Assembly (NCBI GenBank): GCA_028671895.1
Contig: CM053802.1
Location: 17,553,631-17,617,630, forward strand
DNA from: Oenanthe sinensis
Taxonomy: Eukaryota; Streptophyta; Magnoliopsida; Apiales; Apiaceae
Direction: 5' to 3'
Length of the DNA: 64,000 bases
Position 1 is the stretch's first letter, and each line of letters starts with the position of its first letter. The position numbers and the translations under genes were made by a program. A model generated the notes under the pieces. The model was not told the DNA's origin and searched no databases. It saw only the letters and a list, made by a program, of their open reading frames with translations. This document shows positions 24,961 to 35,919 of this stretch, piece after piece.

Positions 24961-26832
24961 CTCCCCCTTTGTGCGAACTTCGGAGACCAGGCCAAATTGT
25001 GTTCTAAGAAACTCAAATTTTGCCTTAGGCACGGCCTTCGTAAATATATCAGCTACCTGTTCACTTGTATCAATTTTGACGAGATCAATTTCCTCTTCCA
25101 ACACTTTCTCTCGTATGAAATGACAGTGAACTTCAGTATGCTTAGTCTTTGCGTGGAATATCGGATTTGAACCTAGTCGAATCAAACTCATATTATCACA
25201 ATAAAGCTCAACCGATTCCATAGAAGAATGAATGATGTCCTTAATCAATCTTGTTAACCATACGCACTCATGTGCAACAAGTGTAGCAGCATTATATTAT
25301 GCTTCTGTACTTGATAACGCCACAGTAGCTTGTTTCTTGCTACACCAGGATATTGCAGCTGAACCAAGGTCGAAAGTATAGCCAGAAGTAGATCGTCTAG
25401 ATGAAGGATCACTTGCCCAATCTGTATCGGTGAATCCACTAAGTAAAATCTCAGTGCCTTGCTTATACAGCAGCCCATAATTCATTGTATGTTTAAGATA
25501 ACGAAGTATCCTATTTGCAGCATCCAAATGAGGCTTCCTTGACTTTTGCATAAATTGACTAACAACTCCAATCGGAAATGAAATATCTGGTCTTGTAATT
25601 GTCAAATATATTAAACTTCCAACCAAAGTGCGATATATTTTTACATTCTTGAGCTCCTTTCCAACATTAGCTCTTAACTTCAAATTCTGCTCCATTGGAG
25701 TAGCTGCTGGTCTGCAGTTAATCATCTTAAATTTCTCAAGAAACTTTTTAGCATATTGACCTTGAGAAACAAGAATACCTTCCTTGCACCTTGATACCTC
25801 CAAACCTAGAAAATGTTTTAGTTCCCCAAGATTTTTCATCTCAAAACGAATAACAAATTCATCTTTCAACTTGTTTATCTCTTGCTCATCATTACCGGTT
25901 ATTAATAACAGAAGAACGTGCACCTTTGAATCTTTCTTTATGAATAGACTTGCATCAGCACTTGAGGATGCATAACCACAAAATGTTAGGTATTGAGCAA
26001 TTTTCCCGAACCAGGCCCGCAGAGCTTGTTTAAGCCCATAAATAGCTTTCTTGAGTCGACAAACGAAATCTGGAAATTTCTTTGATTTGAATCCCCAAGG
26101 TTGCTCCATATAAATTTCTCCATCAATATCTCCGTAAAGAAATGCGTTCTTTACATCTAGTTGCCAAAGTTTCCATCCTTTTGAGGCTGCCACGGATAAT
26201 GTAGCTCTAACAAACGTCATCTTTGCTACTGGACTGAAAGTTTCCTCATAATCCAATCCATATTTTTGGGAGAACCCACGAGCCACAAGCCTCGCTTTAT
26301 ACTGATCAACACTTCCATCATATTTACGTTTCACTTTGTAAACCCATATGCAAGAAATCGGTTTTACTCCTTTAGGTTTCGGAACTAAATCACATGTCTC
26401 ATTTTTATGAAGTGTTGATATTTCTTCTTTCATAACAGCTTCCCAATTTGGACTACCTTTAGCATCTTCATATGATGATGGTTCAGAATCATCAAATGGG
26501 CCAGCAAAGAAACATTCCATTATTTTATCATAATCAGCTCCTATGGTATAGTCCTTATACCTTTCAGTCCTCTTGCGTGTTCTTTGTGACCTTCGAGGCA
26601 GCTGATCACTTCTTTGACTTCCATAATTTTCTTCATGAATTGCTTCACTTTCACTTGCAGAACCATCATGAAGAATGGTTAGACTTGAAGGATTTGTTTT
26701 GTCTTGCACGTCTTCATTTTCAATGTTTGATGGATGTGGAATATTTGATAATATAGGTTTCACATAATAAGATGATGTTTCGTCAAAAACAACATCTCTA
26801 GATGTCACAACTTTGAGGGTATCAAGATCCAT
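24955..26832 (-). pseudogene. Copia reverse transcriptase and RNase H, broken
   Basis: The frame from 26832 contains the RT start region (WVYKVKRKYDGS, YKARLVARGF, DYEETFSPVAK, WQLDVKNAFLYG, CRLKKAIYGLKQ) and then the RNase H part (DTDWASDPSSRRSTSGY, ALSSTEA). The catalytic YVDD block is missing: at about 25895-25925 the frame reads LLLLITGND, where functional relatives have the motif before ITGND, so an in-frame deletion is likely. A TAA at 25294-25296 interrupts the RNase H part right after SSTEA; the frame then continues to 24955 with KTKHTEVHCHFIREKV and DIFTKA. The product would be inactive. Confidence 0.92.
24961..24970 (-). other. Polypurine tract of the copia element
   Basis: AAAGGGGGAG on the minus strand directly abuts the 3' LTR, the normal place for priming plus-strand DNA synthesis. 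Confidence 0.85.
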
Positions 26833-27635
26833 ACATCGCCAACCTTTTTTTCAGGATCATAGCCTACAAAGACACATTTATTTGCCTTTGCATCCATTTT
26901 AGCACGCAGCTGATCAGAAACATGGACATAGCATATAGAGCCAAAAATTCTAAAATATGCGACAGAAGGTTTCTCCTTATAGATAAGCTCGTAGGGTGTT
27001 TTCATGTTGATGACTTTTGAAGGAAGTCGATTTATCATATGGCAAGCACAACGCATAGCCTTTGCCCATAGCTCTTGAGGAAGACTTTTCGCATGCATCC
27101 AACTTTTACTAACCTCTTGTAAATGCCTTACTTTCCGTTCAGCAACTCCGTTTTGTTGTGATGTTCTTGGACATGTAAATTGTCTTATTATTCCATGTCT
27201 ATCACAAAAATCAGCAAATTCATTGGATGTAAATTCTCCTCCATTATCAGTTCGCAAACACCTGATTCGTCTTCGAAGCTCCCCCTCAATCTTCATCTTG
27301 AATTGCTTGAAGATCAGGAATGTATCATATTTTTCTTTCATGAAGAACACCCATGAAAATCTTGTATAATCGTCAACAATAACAAGCATATAACGAAGGC
27401 CACTATAACTTGCTGCATTGCTTGTCAATAAATCAGAATGAATCAGCTGCAAAGGTTTTGTAGTTCTGATTGAAGATTTGCAAAATGGAAGACGATGTGA
27501 TTTACCATATTGACAACCTTCACAAATAGCTTCATGATGAAAACTTTCCAAGTTAGCCAGCCCGTTAATAATATTATTTACTGAAATATTCTTCAACTTC
27601 TCATAACTCACATGAGCCAAACGAGCATGCCACAA
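26805..27635 (-). pseudogene. Copia GAG-pre-integrase and integrase core
   Basis: The frame begins with the pre-integrase zinc-binding part (WHARLAHVSYEKL, CEGCQYGKSHRLPF) and continues into the integrase core with the D,D,E residues in HSDLLT, RTDNGGEFTS and QQNGVAERKVRHLQ. It ends in a frameshift at a run of seven A (minus strand, 26845-26851), after which the RT frame takes over. Upstream, in-frame stops separate it from the protease part. Confidence 0.9.
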
Positions 27636-27740
27636 GGAAGCTTTACCTTGTCAACTTGTCTTCTCTACAAATGCATCACTCGCCAACAAAACATAGAGAG
27701 TTAACTCTTTTCCCTTTCAACACTGTATCAGCCTCAATCT

Positions 27741-28331
27741 TTAAATAATTTTCAAAATCTTGACATCATTTGGGCCAAATAGAATATATCTACCAGAATT
27801 TGAAAGCTGAGATACTGAGATCAGATTTTTAGTCATACCAGGAACATGATATACATCATTTAGTGTGACCTGGCCAGCGCTTGTATCCATGGTCTTCATT
27901 TTAACATGCCATTCATTCCTTACAGGATGAACAGAGTTATCCGCCGTCACAATTGTTTTGTTTCCCTTGTGTTCTCTTTGAGATGAAAGTAAAGAAATGT
28001 CACATGTTACATGATGAGAGCAGCCGGAGTCGATGATCCAATCTTGCGAGTAATTGATGGCTGCCATATCTCCTTCCAAAGTGTCTCCATCACAAGAAGT
28101 CAGTGCATATTTTTCTGAAATATTTTCTAAACTTGCTATTTCCGTAGAAAGACATGTTTCCCAAGCATGCTTTTCGTCTTCATTTGCAGAGATGCTTGCA
28201 TTTCATTCGACAATTTTAGACCTACAAAACCTTTTTATATGTCCAGGTTTACCACACCTGTTACATATAATTTTTTTCCTGGCCTCGTATTGCGAATTTT
28301 CAAAATTAGTTTCCTTCTGCTTAAAATTCTT
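27741..28331 (-). pseudogene. Copia gag zinc knuckle and protease region
   Basis: A CCHC knuckle (C-x2-C-x4-H-x4-C, CNRCGKPGHIKRFC) is encoded at 28224-28265. The aspartic protease follows with the WIIDSGCSHHVT active-site word at about 28020-28060. One stop codon precedes the knuckle (28332) and another follows it (28203-28205), so the parts cannot be made as one chain. All lie in the same frame as gag and integrase. Confidence 0.88.
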
Positions 28332-29170
28332 TCATGGCCAGCTTCTGCATTTATTTAAATCTTTTAGTCTCCATTGCTCTGCACTTCTGGAACTCTGTCC
28401 TTTCCAATCAGCTGCACCTTTTGGATTATGTGCCTTCCAACTCTTGTGATTGTAGTTGTTATGCCTTTGTTTTCTAGCGAACAACACCTCATCATTTTCT
28501 GAAATCGAAGCTTTTGCCATCTGCATTGCTAGGGATTCTTGATTAGTAAGAAGATTCTCTAACTCGACGATACTAGGCTGATTTTCCCATCCTTGAATGG
28601 ATGTCAAGAACGGGGTGTACTCCTTCTTTACGCCACAAATAAGATATCTTCGAATTCGTGCTTCCTTAATTGGCTCGTCTAGATCAAGTTCTGAAATTTC
28701 TGCACATAGACTCTTTACTCTCTGAAAATATTGAGCAATTGTCATGCTCCCTTGATTTGTATTTGCTAGTTCGTTCTCCAAAAATTGAAGTCTGGCAGTG
28801 TTCCTCTTAGTAAATAGCTTCTCCAGTGTGTCCCAAACGCCCTTTGGTGACTCCTTATTTCGTATATGATCAATAAGATCTTTGTGAATATAGCCTTGTA
28901 ATGCAAACAAAGCTTTCCAGCACTTAATCTTCCATTTTCTTCTTGCTTCAGAATTTTCAGGTCTCTCTGGAGGCAAATCTGTATCACCTCCATCAACGAT
29001 ATCCCAAAGATCCTGTCATTGGAGATAGGCCTTCATGCACATCCTCTAATACTGATAATTGTTTGTAAGTTTCTCCATACCAAACTGATTCAATACTCCA
29101 CAATTGATATCCATCTCGTGAAAAAATAGAAACCAGCAGTAATAGCTTTTCTGCCATGAACAAGTTTTTT
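28332..29170 (-). pseudogene. Copia gag (UBN2-type), broken
   Basis: An open part at 28332-28976 carries the gag core (KALFALQGYIHKDLIDHI, GVWDTLEKLF, RLQFLENELAN, MTIAQYFQRVKSLC). Upstream, to about 29170, the same frame is recognisable (QDLWDIVDGGD) but has at least two further stop codons. The start is therefore lost. Confidence 0.85.
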
Positions 29171-29225
29171 TTCCTGCCTCCTTGTCGTGAGCAGCCTCCA
29201 CAGAACACGGCAGCTGATACAACAA

Positions 29226-29237
29226 CTCTAATACCAA
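29226..29237 (-). other. Primer binding site of the copia element
   Basis: TGGTATTAGAGT on the minus strand lies three bases inside the 5' LTR. It differs at few positions from the usual plant copia site complementary to initiator Met-tRNA (TGGTATCAGAGC). Confidence 0.8.
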
Positions 29238-29240
29238 GAT

Positions 29241-29604
29241 AAGAGAATTATGAACACTCTCTAAATTGCAGGTAGAACACACTAACTGCAGGCCCAAGAT
29301 CAAACTTAACAAACTAGGCAGAATTATGCACAAACACACACACACACACACACACACTGCTGTTTGACACTGATAAAACAAATAGATATTTCTGAAATAT
29401 TGAACTCAATTTATAAATCTAGTTTGCTACAATGTGCGGGGTACATTATATAGTAGATATAGAATATTCTAGATGATAAGGCTAGATGATAAGCATGAAT
29501 ATATTCATAGTACTTATAATAAATGCGAATACATGATCCTATGAATGAATGATCACTTTTCAATAATTCTAGAAACTTCAAGAAGTTTGCACAATATTTC
29601 AACA
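29241..29604 (-). repeat. Copia 5' LTR
   Basis: Partner of 24598-24960. In plus-strand reading it starts TAAGAGAATT (TG in the other copy) and ends TTTCAACA. Confidence 0.92.
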
Positions 29605-31199
29605 GAATCACCATTCAAAGCTGGAAACACCGTGAAACAATACCTATACATAATACATCTCCAGGGGCAAGGAATAAACTTCGTAGTTTGACTTCTCCAA
29701 TAAGTAATTAGCAGAATTCAAATAGCAATCCATGTTCGGAACCAATCAATGACTTGAGAACCTCAACAACGTGCCTAATTTACTACTGCAGCCGCTGCAA
29801 ACCATGGCTTCTCCCCTGTAAAATCTCCCTCGGATCTCTCATGATTCGCGGCAAGGGACTGAAACTGTTTTAAAACAGTGATCTCCAAGAGGCATATAAC
29901 TTGTTTATGCCAGAAAATTTAATTCCCAAGCACGGAGGCAACTCATATGTATAGTGCCGTGGCTGATGAGAAGGGATGGATAATGGAGGCTGCGGATGGG
30001 TAAGGTCATACACAGCCTCTTTAAATCAATTTTTTTTTTTAAAAAAAAAGAGCTAAGTAATGACCTTTGGCTTAATTATACTCGTACTTGATTCACAATA
30101 ATATTTTCATGACAAAGTGATAGCCACTAGCAATGTCGCTGGCTTGCTGTGTATTGTCCTAGACCTCTCTATTTCTGTATTATAAGTTGATAACGATTGC
30201 AGCAGTCCAGTCCACACAAAGGCTTATAAGGGATAATGAACACGGAAATAAATCTAAAGCTTCAACAAAAAACATAAACAAAGAAGTATGGTGCACATAG
30301 TCACTGGCAGAAAGAAAATGAAAACATAAAGGGGAAGGAATACATCCAGTACTTCCAAAGTCAACATATTGGTGGCTAGAGTTTACAAATAACAAGCCTA
30401 CCCCTGGAAAATTACCAGAAGACAAGCAGCAACAATTCGCTGGCTTCACAAGCCTACCAAGTTGTCCCATGCATCTAGTCTACAATGAGAATGTGAAGTA
30501 TTATTTAATGAAGCCAAGCTCTAGCTCTATTATCTACATCTACGAAGCTAGCTAGTTTAAATCAGCAAGTTAATTCACAGAAATATATCAAATCCTCTTC
30601 AAATTGTTTAAAAGGTGCGGCCGCTAAAAGTTTAAACATGCAACAAAAGAGGCCTTCCCAGGACTAAAATGCAGCATAGTTAGCTTGATCCAATTTATAT
30701 CAACTCGGAGGGATTTAGCTTAACAAGAAACGTAATTCCAAAGGTCAACACTCCCTCAACAATTGCTCCAGTGTACAAGTCAACTTAAAGAAGTCCTCAT
30801 TACCATATGCTTATACTGTTCTTGCATCGCCTCCTTGATTGCCAATGCACCAAAAGCTTCTCCTGCTGCCTGTAAAGGAACATTCAAGAAGCTATTTATT
30901 CACCTCTTTTGGTTGTATACGAAATAACATTCAGTATATTTGATGATATCTTCAGTTTGGATTATTCAAAATTTATTTTAGGCTAACAAGGACGGATATA
31001 ATGGATTTTAGATGACAGCTTCAGCATCATAAACTTTATGAAAGACAACTACGAGGCAAACAATCATTTTAAACTCTCAACAAAATTATAAAACAAGTCA
31101 TGTTTAAGTTAATGCAGTCAACAAGAGTCGGAAAAAACTTGTGTTCACAAGAACAAAATAGATGGACTAGCTACTAAAACGTGCTCACTTTCTAAGAGA
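29605..31199. other. Intergenic DNA with a possible exon remnant
   Basis: No complete gene is seen. On the minus strand at about 30788-30870 an AG-preceded frame reads AAGEAFGALAIKEAMQEQYK and then stops soon after. This looks like a terminal coding exon, but no partner exons were found. The remainder is unremarkable. Confidence 0.35.
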
Positions 31200-31335
31200 A
31201 ATTAGTCCTCTTCTTCATCAAGGTTCCCAAAAGCTTCATCTGAATTATGTTTATGATCCTCAACACCCTCAAACTCTTCCTCTTCTTCTTCATGGATCTC
31301 CAACACATCAACTAAGCGGCTTTTAGATGATTATG
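31200..31335 (-). pseudogene. Acidic C-terminal coding remnant, family uncertain
   Basis: On the minus strand an open stretch reads SKSRLVDVLEIHEEEEEEF, then GNLDEEED and a stop. It has no start codon and an in-frame stop just upstream. Acidic ends like this occur in plant hAT transposases, and a hAT MITE lies 0.7 kb away, but the link is only a guess. Confidence 0.3.
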
Positions 31336-31936
31336 AGGATCCATGTGATTGTGACCATGATGATATCTTATTTAGCTACATCTTTTCTGTTTTTATCTTT
31401 TTTTCTTCTATGCCGTAAGACTTTTATTGGGCTACCTAGATATACTTCGGGTCTTGAAACATCTAAATAGGAATTTAAGGACAGTCCATGTAATTATATT
31501 AATGATTTTCTTTTTTCTTTTCAAAATCTGCCAATTATCAATGAATTGCACTTATGGTCACATCACATTTATGCTTTCACTTGTGCGCGCTTTTAATAAC
31601 TTTGAACTAAATTAAAATTAAGATCTAGGGTAGCAACCTCATTGGAATATAAATACACATATATTGGCATGTTAATTGTTCCACTACAAAATAAAATCAT
31701 TTAGCCCACAACTTCTACGCCCAACTAGAACTCATCAGTCAAGGTAATATTAATATCATAAGAAATAATTAATTTGTAGTTTGTAGACCAAATTAATATG
31801 TATCTAACTGTATCTATACAGGGTTACGTTTCATTATAAACTATCTTAAACTAAACAAACTAAAAACCTGCAAATTTAGTATGTAAATATACAATATTCA
31901 CTAAATATAAAAACAAGATTCACTATAATATATCAA

Positions 31937-31990
31937 CAAAAAATGTTACTTATACTATACCTACAAAAAATGTTACTTATACTATACCTA
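31937..31990. repeat. Perfect 27-bp tandem duplication
   Basis: The unit starting CAAAAAATGTTACTTATACT occurs twice head to tail without a mismatch, just before the hAT MITE. Confidence 0.9.
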
Positions 31991-32006
31991 CACAAATATA
32001 TTTAGG

Positions 32007-32677
32007 CATGGTTGTCACGGCGCTCGACTAGTCGGCGACTAGTCGAGCTAGGATAGTCGACTGAAACCACCGACTTGAAAAAATTGATATTTCGGCCGAC
32101 TAGTCGACTAGTCGAGCCGACTAGTCATATGGGCTGTCGACTGGTTCAAAAAACCCGGTCAAACCCAGTCAAACCTAGTCATATAAATAAGATTTTAACC
32201 TAAAAACAACAAATTATAACCTAATTTAGCAGCTACAAAGCCAAAAAAAGTGGAGAGAGCGGGGATAACAGCAGCAACGACCCAGACCAAGTAATTCAAG
32301 TTTTCTAATTTCTAATTTCTAATTTCTGTAGGTTTTTCGCCTCTATTTTCTAATTCAAGTTTTCTGTTTTTGTTCCAGGTAGTGAGCAGAGCACTTGAGC
32401 TTGAGTGCAGTACATTGTTGGTTACTTCGTTTGGTTGTTGGCCTGTTGCAGAATAAATTACAAGTTTTGGATAAGTCATAAATCTTAAAACTAAAGAATT
32501 ATATAAGTATATAACATATATAGTTTAACAAATATAACATATATAGTTTATTAATTAAATTATATATATATATATATATAAATTTGTCGACTAGTCTCGA
32601 CTAGTCTCGACTAGTCAGACTAGTCGACTAGCCGAACCTCCATCGACTCGACTCGACTGACCGCCGTGACAACCATG
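32007..32677. mobile_element. hAT MITE with perfect TIRs and 8-bp target duplication (671 bp)
   Basis: The ends CATGGTTGTCACGGCG (32007-32022) and CGCCGTGACAACCATG (32662-32677) are perfect 16-bp inverted repeats. TATTTAGG flanks both sides (31999-32006 and 32678-32685), an exact 8-bp duplication as made by hAT transposases. Both subterminal zones are dense in CGACTAGTCG-type near-palindromes, likely transposase binding sites. The interior has no transposase frame. The exact duplication and TIRs suggest a fairly recent insertion. Confidence 0.92.
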
Positions 32678-32961
32678 TATTTAGGTACATCTATCAGGTA
32701 GTAATACAAATTTCAATCACTGGTTCGTGATTCGTCTGCTATATTGGTTTGTATCTAAACACATAACTGCATATACATACTGTATATATAGCTATAACTG
32801 AGCAGGGGAAATAAGTAGTTATGCGTACAGGTATATCTATCAGGTAGTTATTCCAGCTAACAAAGACCACATAATTTTGCTAGACAACTTACCAGTGTAC
32901 AATAGATCTTTACTTCGCAGTAGATTAATTTAGTAATAAATAATAATAAGAAAAGAAGCCT

Positions 32962-35919
32962 TCAGCTGTTGTACACCCTGTTTTTTGCAATCTTTTCTGC
33001 CTCAGCAACACTCAAATGCCTCATCCCATTCTCTTTGAGCCACACTTCCCTACCTGCTGAAGTACCCTGAAGTTGCTTTTCCTCCATTTTTAGTAATTTC
33101 AGACCCTCGCTAATTTTAGGAAAGAAGCCTTCGGGTCTCAAACACCAGGCCCCAAAAACACCAAAGAGAACTGTCAAATCATTACCAAACCTCTCGGTGC
33201 CACCATCATAGAACTTCACATTGCTGAATAGAATTCCATTGAATATCAATTTGTCCACCCCATTTGCCAGGCTTCTCCACACCCCAACAAAGTCCATCTT
33301 ATTCAAACTCCCTTCCAACACCGAAACTTTTCCCTGTAGATAATCTAGCGCGTCAACCAAAGATCTAGATACTACCAATCCTTCTTCACTTCTTTCCTGC
33401 CATTGCTTCCTGTTCTTGATATAATCTCGACATCGGGCATCAAAACCCCTCAATACCACAGTTGATAACTTTTCAATCCATTCTACTCTGAACTCTTCAA
33501 GTTTTCTGATTTCTTCACCTAAAATACCATTCCCTATATCTCCCATTGACCCTTCATTGAAACTATTCTCCACAAATGGAATTCCAGATGACTCCGCTTG
33601 GTTCAGCCCCATCTCAAGAAAAAAGACATCCTCGCACCATTCTTTCAAAACAGTCTCCAAGTAGCGAACTGCATTAACTGACCTTGTAACTTTGATTAAA
33701 GCAGCATCGTCAGTCAAGGCAGTCAGCCCCTCAGCTTCTTGGCACCTGAGAGATACAGAGTCCAAAAACTTATGTATTACTGGTGCCCCCGCAACTCTAA
33801 CAAACCTGGACCTTAATGATATCCTAGGTATTGACCGACAACGATCAATCAAAGAAGACAACCGATTAAGAAAAGCACCAGATATTGCAGGAGATTTATA
33901 TTCTTCTGCTCCAAAAAGAACGGCTGCTCCTTGAACATCCATTGACCAACTTCTCTCATCCTCTACTTCTAACTTCAATTTATCAATTACCTCATTCAGT
34001 TCTATTTCAGCCCAAAGTTCAAGCCAGTCAGGTCGATCACAGAAGACTGATAAAGAAGTCTGTTTCTGCAAATTCCCGTCTTCCTGAAACGAGGCCGGAA
34101 TTCCTGATTGCACTATCAGAGACTGGATTCGTTTATCAAAAGCAATCATCAAATCAATTAGATGTAGCCAGGATATTCTAGCTTGTGACTGTGTTCCGGT
34201 GACAATATCTTTATCCAACTGACCAACATAAACAGGAAATATCTCCTTTGCCAAATACGTGGATAGAGATGTTACCATCGCTGAGATCCATTCTTCTCTA
34301 CAACTGTATCCTGATAACATTGCTTCATCAACCAGTGGTTGCAATAACTCATCCATGGTGTCAACATAATCCCGAGTAATTTTATATACAAGAGCAAAAA
34401 TGAATTCTGGCTTATCAACCCATTTTGAGAAATGGCGTTGGGATGCTATGAACAAAGAATTCACAAGTTCTTCAATGGTCCACAATGGTTGGTACAGAGA
34501 AACTTCTAGATTGTGCCCCATGAGTTGCCGAGATTTTCGTTGTCTTTGCAATTCCTGCAGACTGCATAAAGCAAGAAAACTTTCACAATACTGGCGTTTG
34601 AGTTCACCTTGCATCGTGAAAAGTGGATTTGAGACTGCAGATGAATTCTTTGTATCAGTATCTAGAGTACTCGAAGAAGAAATAGAAGGTGGCCATCCAA
34701 GAGATACAAGCAGAGAACGGTGATCTGCAATAGCTTGTGGTCTCAAAGTGGCCAAGGCCCTATCAACTCTGTGGTCAACAGCCAACACAAGTCGTGCCCA
34801 CTGAGGGCGTGCTTTAGTAACCGAAGCTAATACATCTTCTGCCTGTTTCAGAGCTTTAATGGCAATGAGGCGCACATCCTGCAAGTAATAAAAGAAGAAA
34901 TAAAAAGATTACCGGTGAGAAAGTATATTTACACGTGACTAAAAAATAACTAATGAAGGAGATGGTCACCTCCAAATTATGAGAGGATTGATGTTTCCTT
35001 AAATTTTGATTCACCACAGATGATACAGCATCTTCAATGTCACCAACCAAGGTGTCCAGTTTTAAAGCCGTCTCTGGGAATATATATGATTCAGAAATGT
35101 AAAACAACTTTTTAGCATACTTCAGGTTGTAGTGACCTAGAGTGAATAGTTAGAAAATTCAACTTAAAAACTTAATCAAACAGTGGCGGTATCAGCAGGC
35201 ATTCACTATGTACTGAATAAAGAAAGTACTAGCACATTAACTGCGTAAGATATCCTTAAGCAAAGAGTACAACAACCAACACAAATCAGACTGCATATGG
35301 AATAAAAGGTCGAGCATTTACACTGAGCTGAGCACCGGTATTCCGGTATGATGGTATCTCAATATTAACAACCTAACACTTGTCATCTTTCAAACCAATC
35401 ACAAAACTAATTAATTCCAAAATCAAACTGATAAAAATGAATACCAGCATAAAGTCGAACTGCCTCCACCCGAGCCACTTCCTTGGCAAGAGCCGGTAGC
35501 TCCGATCTCCCTGTTCCATCTGATTAAACAGTAATTAATAACCCACGATAAATTAATATTTTTAATATATTTTTCCGGTTCGCACATAATAACATATCAG
35601 AAAGGGAATTTGGGGAAAGCACCAAACCTGAAGAAAAAGAATCGCCTGTAGAAGAATGAAGATCCGAAAAATTGTCATTGACAGAAGTGAGGAGAGTAGC
35701 GAACTGAGAAGAGAAAGAGGCATAAGAGAATAAATGAGAATCAAGGATGCCGTTAAGATCAGAGAGAGTTTGGTCCAAGCTGTTACACTCAGATTCTAAC
35801 TCCAAAAGCAGGCTTGATGAAGCTTCTTGATCATGTTTTGTATGGAGCTTCGCGTCCAAATAGCTTATCACTGAAGGAGAAAGAGATGATGCTGGAGGTA
35901 AGATCCTCTCAATCACCAT
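32962..35919 (-). CDS. MAG2L: RINT1/TIP20-family vesicle tethering protein, MAG2-like, 4 exons
   Basis: Subunit of a Dsl1/NRZ-type tether that receives Golgi-to-ER (COPI) vesicles at the ER and is needed for correct export of storage proteins in plants. Exons 35628-35919, 35445-35519, 34970-35073 and 32962-34878 join in phase to 795 aa, close to the usual length of about 800. The N-terminal 200 aa are predicted helical (SECNSLDQTLSDLNGILDSH; LPALAKEVARVEAVRLYAET). The RINT-1/TIP-1 domain fills most of the rest: WTIEELVNSLF, HFSKWVDKPEFIFALVYKIT, YVDTMDELLQPLVDEAMLSG. The wording is closer to Arabidopsis At1g08400 (MAG2-like) than to MAG2. The start MVIERIL is chosen over an upstream in-frame Met because it fits the family. 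An alternative acceptor nine bases further in (35510) would drop three residues from exon 2. Confidence 0.93.

Larger units (their letters stand above)
24598..29604 (-). mobile_element. Full-length, defective Ty1/copia LTR retrotransposon (5.0 kb)
   Basis: Two LTRs of about 363 bp flank a 4.28 kb interior read on the minus strand. The order is gag (with a CCHC knuckle), protease, integrase, reverse transcriptase and RNase H, which is the copia order. A purine tract and an initiator-Met-tRNA-type primer site adjoin the LTRs. Gag-pol was one long frame but now carries several stop codons, one frameshift and loss of the RT active-site motif, so it cannot move by itself. Bases next to the LTRs (TCGGT on the left, GAATC on the right) do not form an obvious target duplication, which may mean later recombination or mutation. 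Confidence 0.93.

Noticed and set aside
33692..34723. Plus-strand frames of 80-107 codons
   Set aside because: They are antisense shadows of the long MAG2-like exon.
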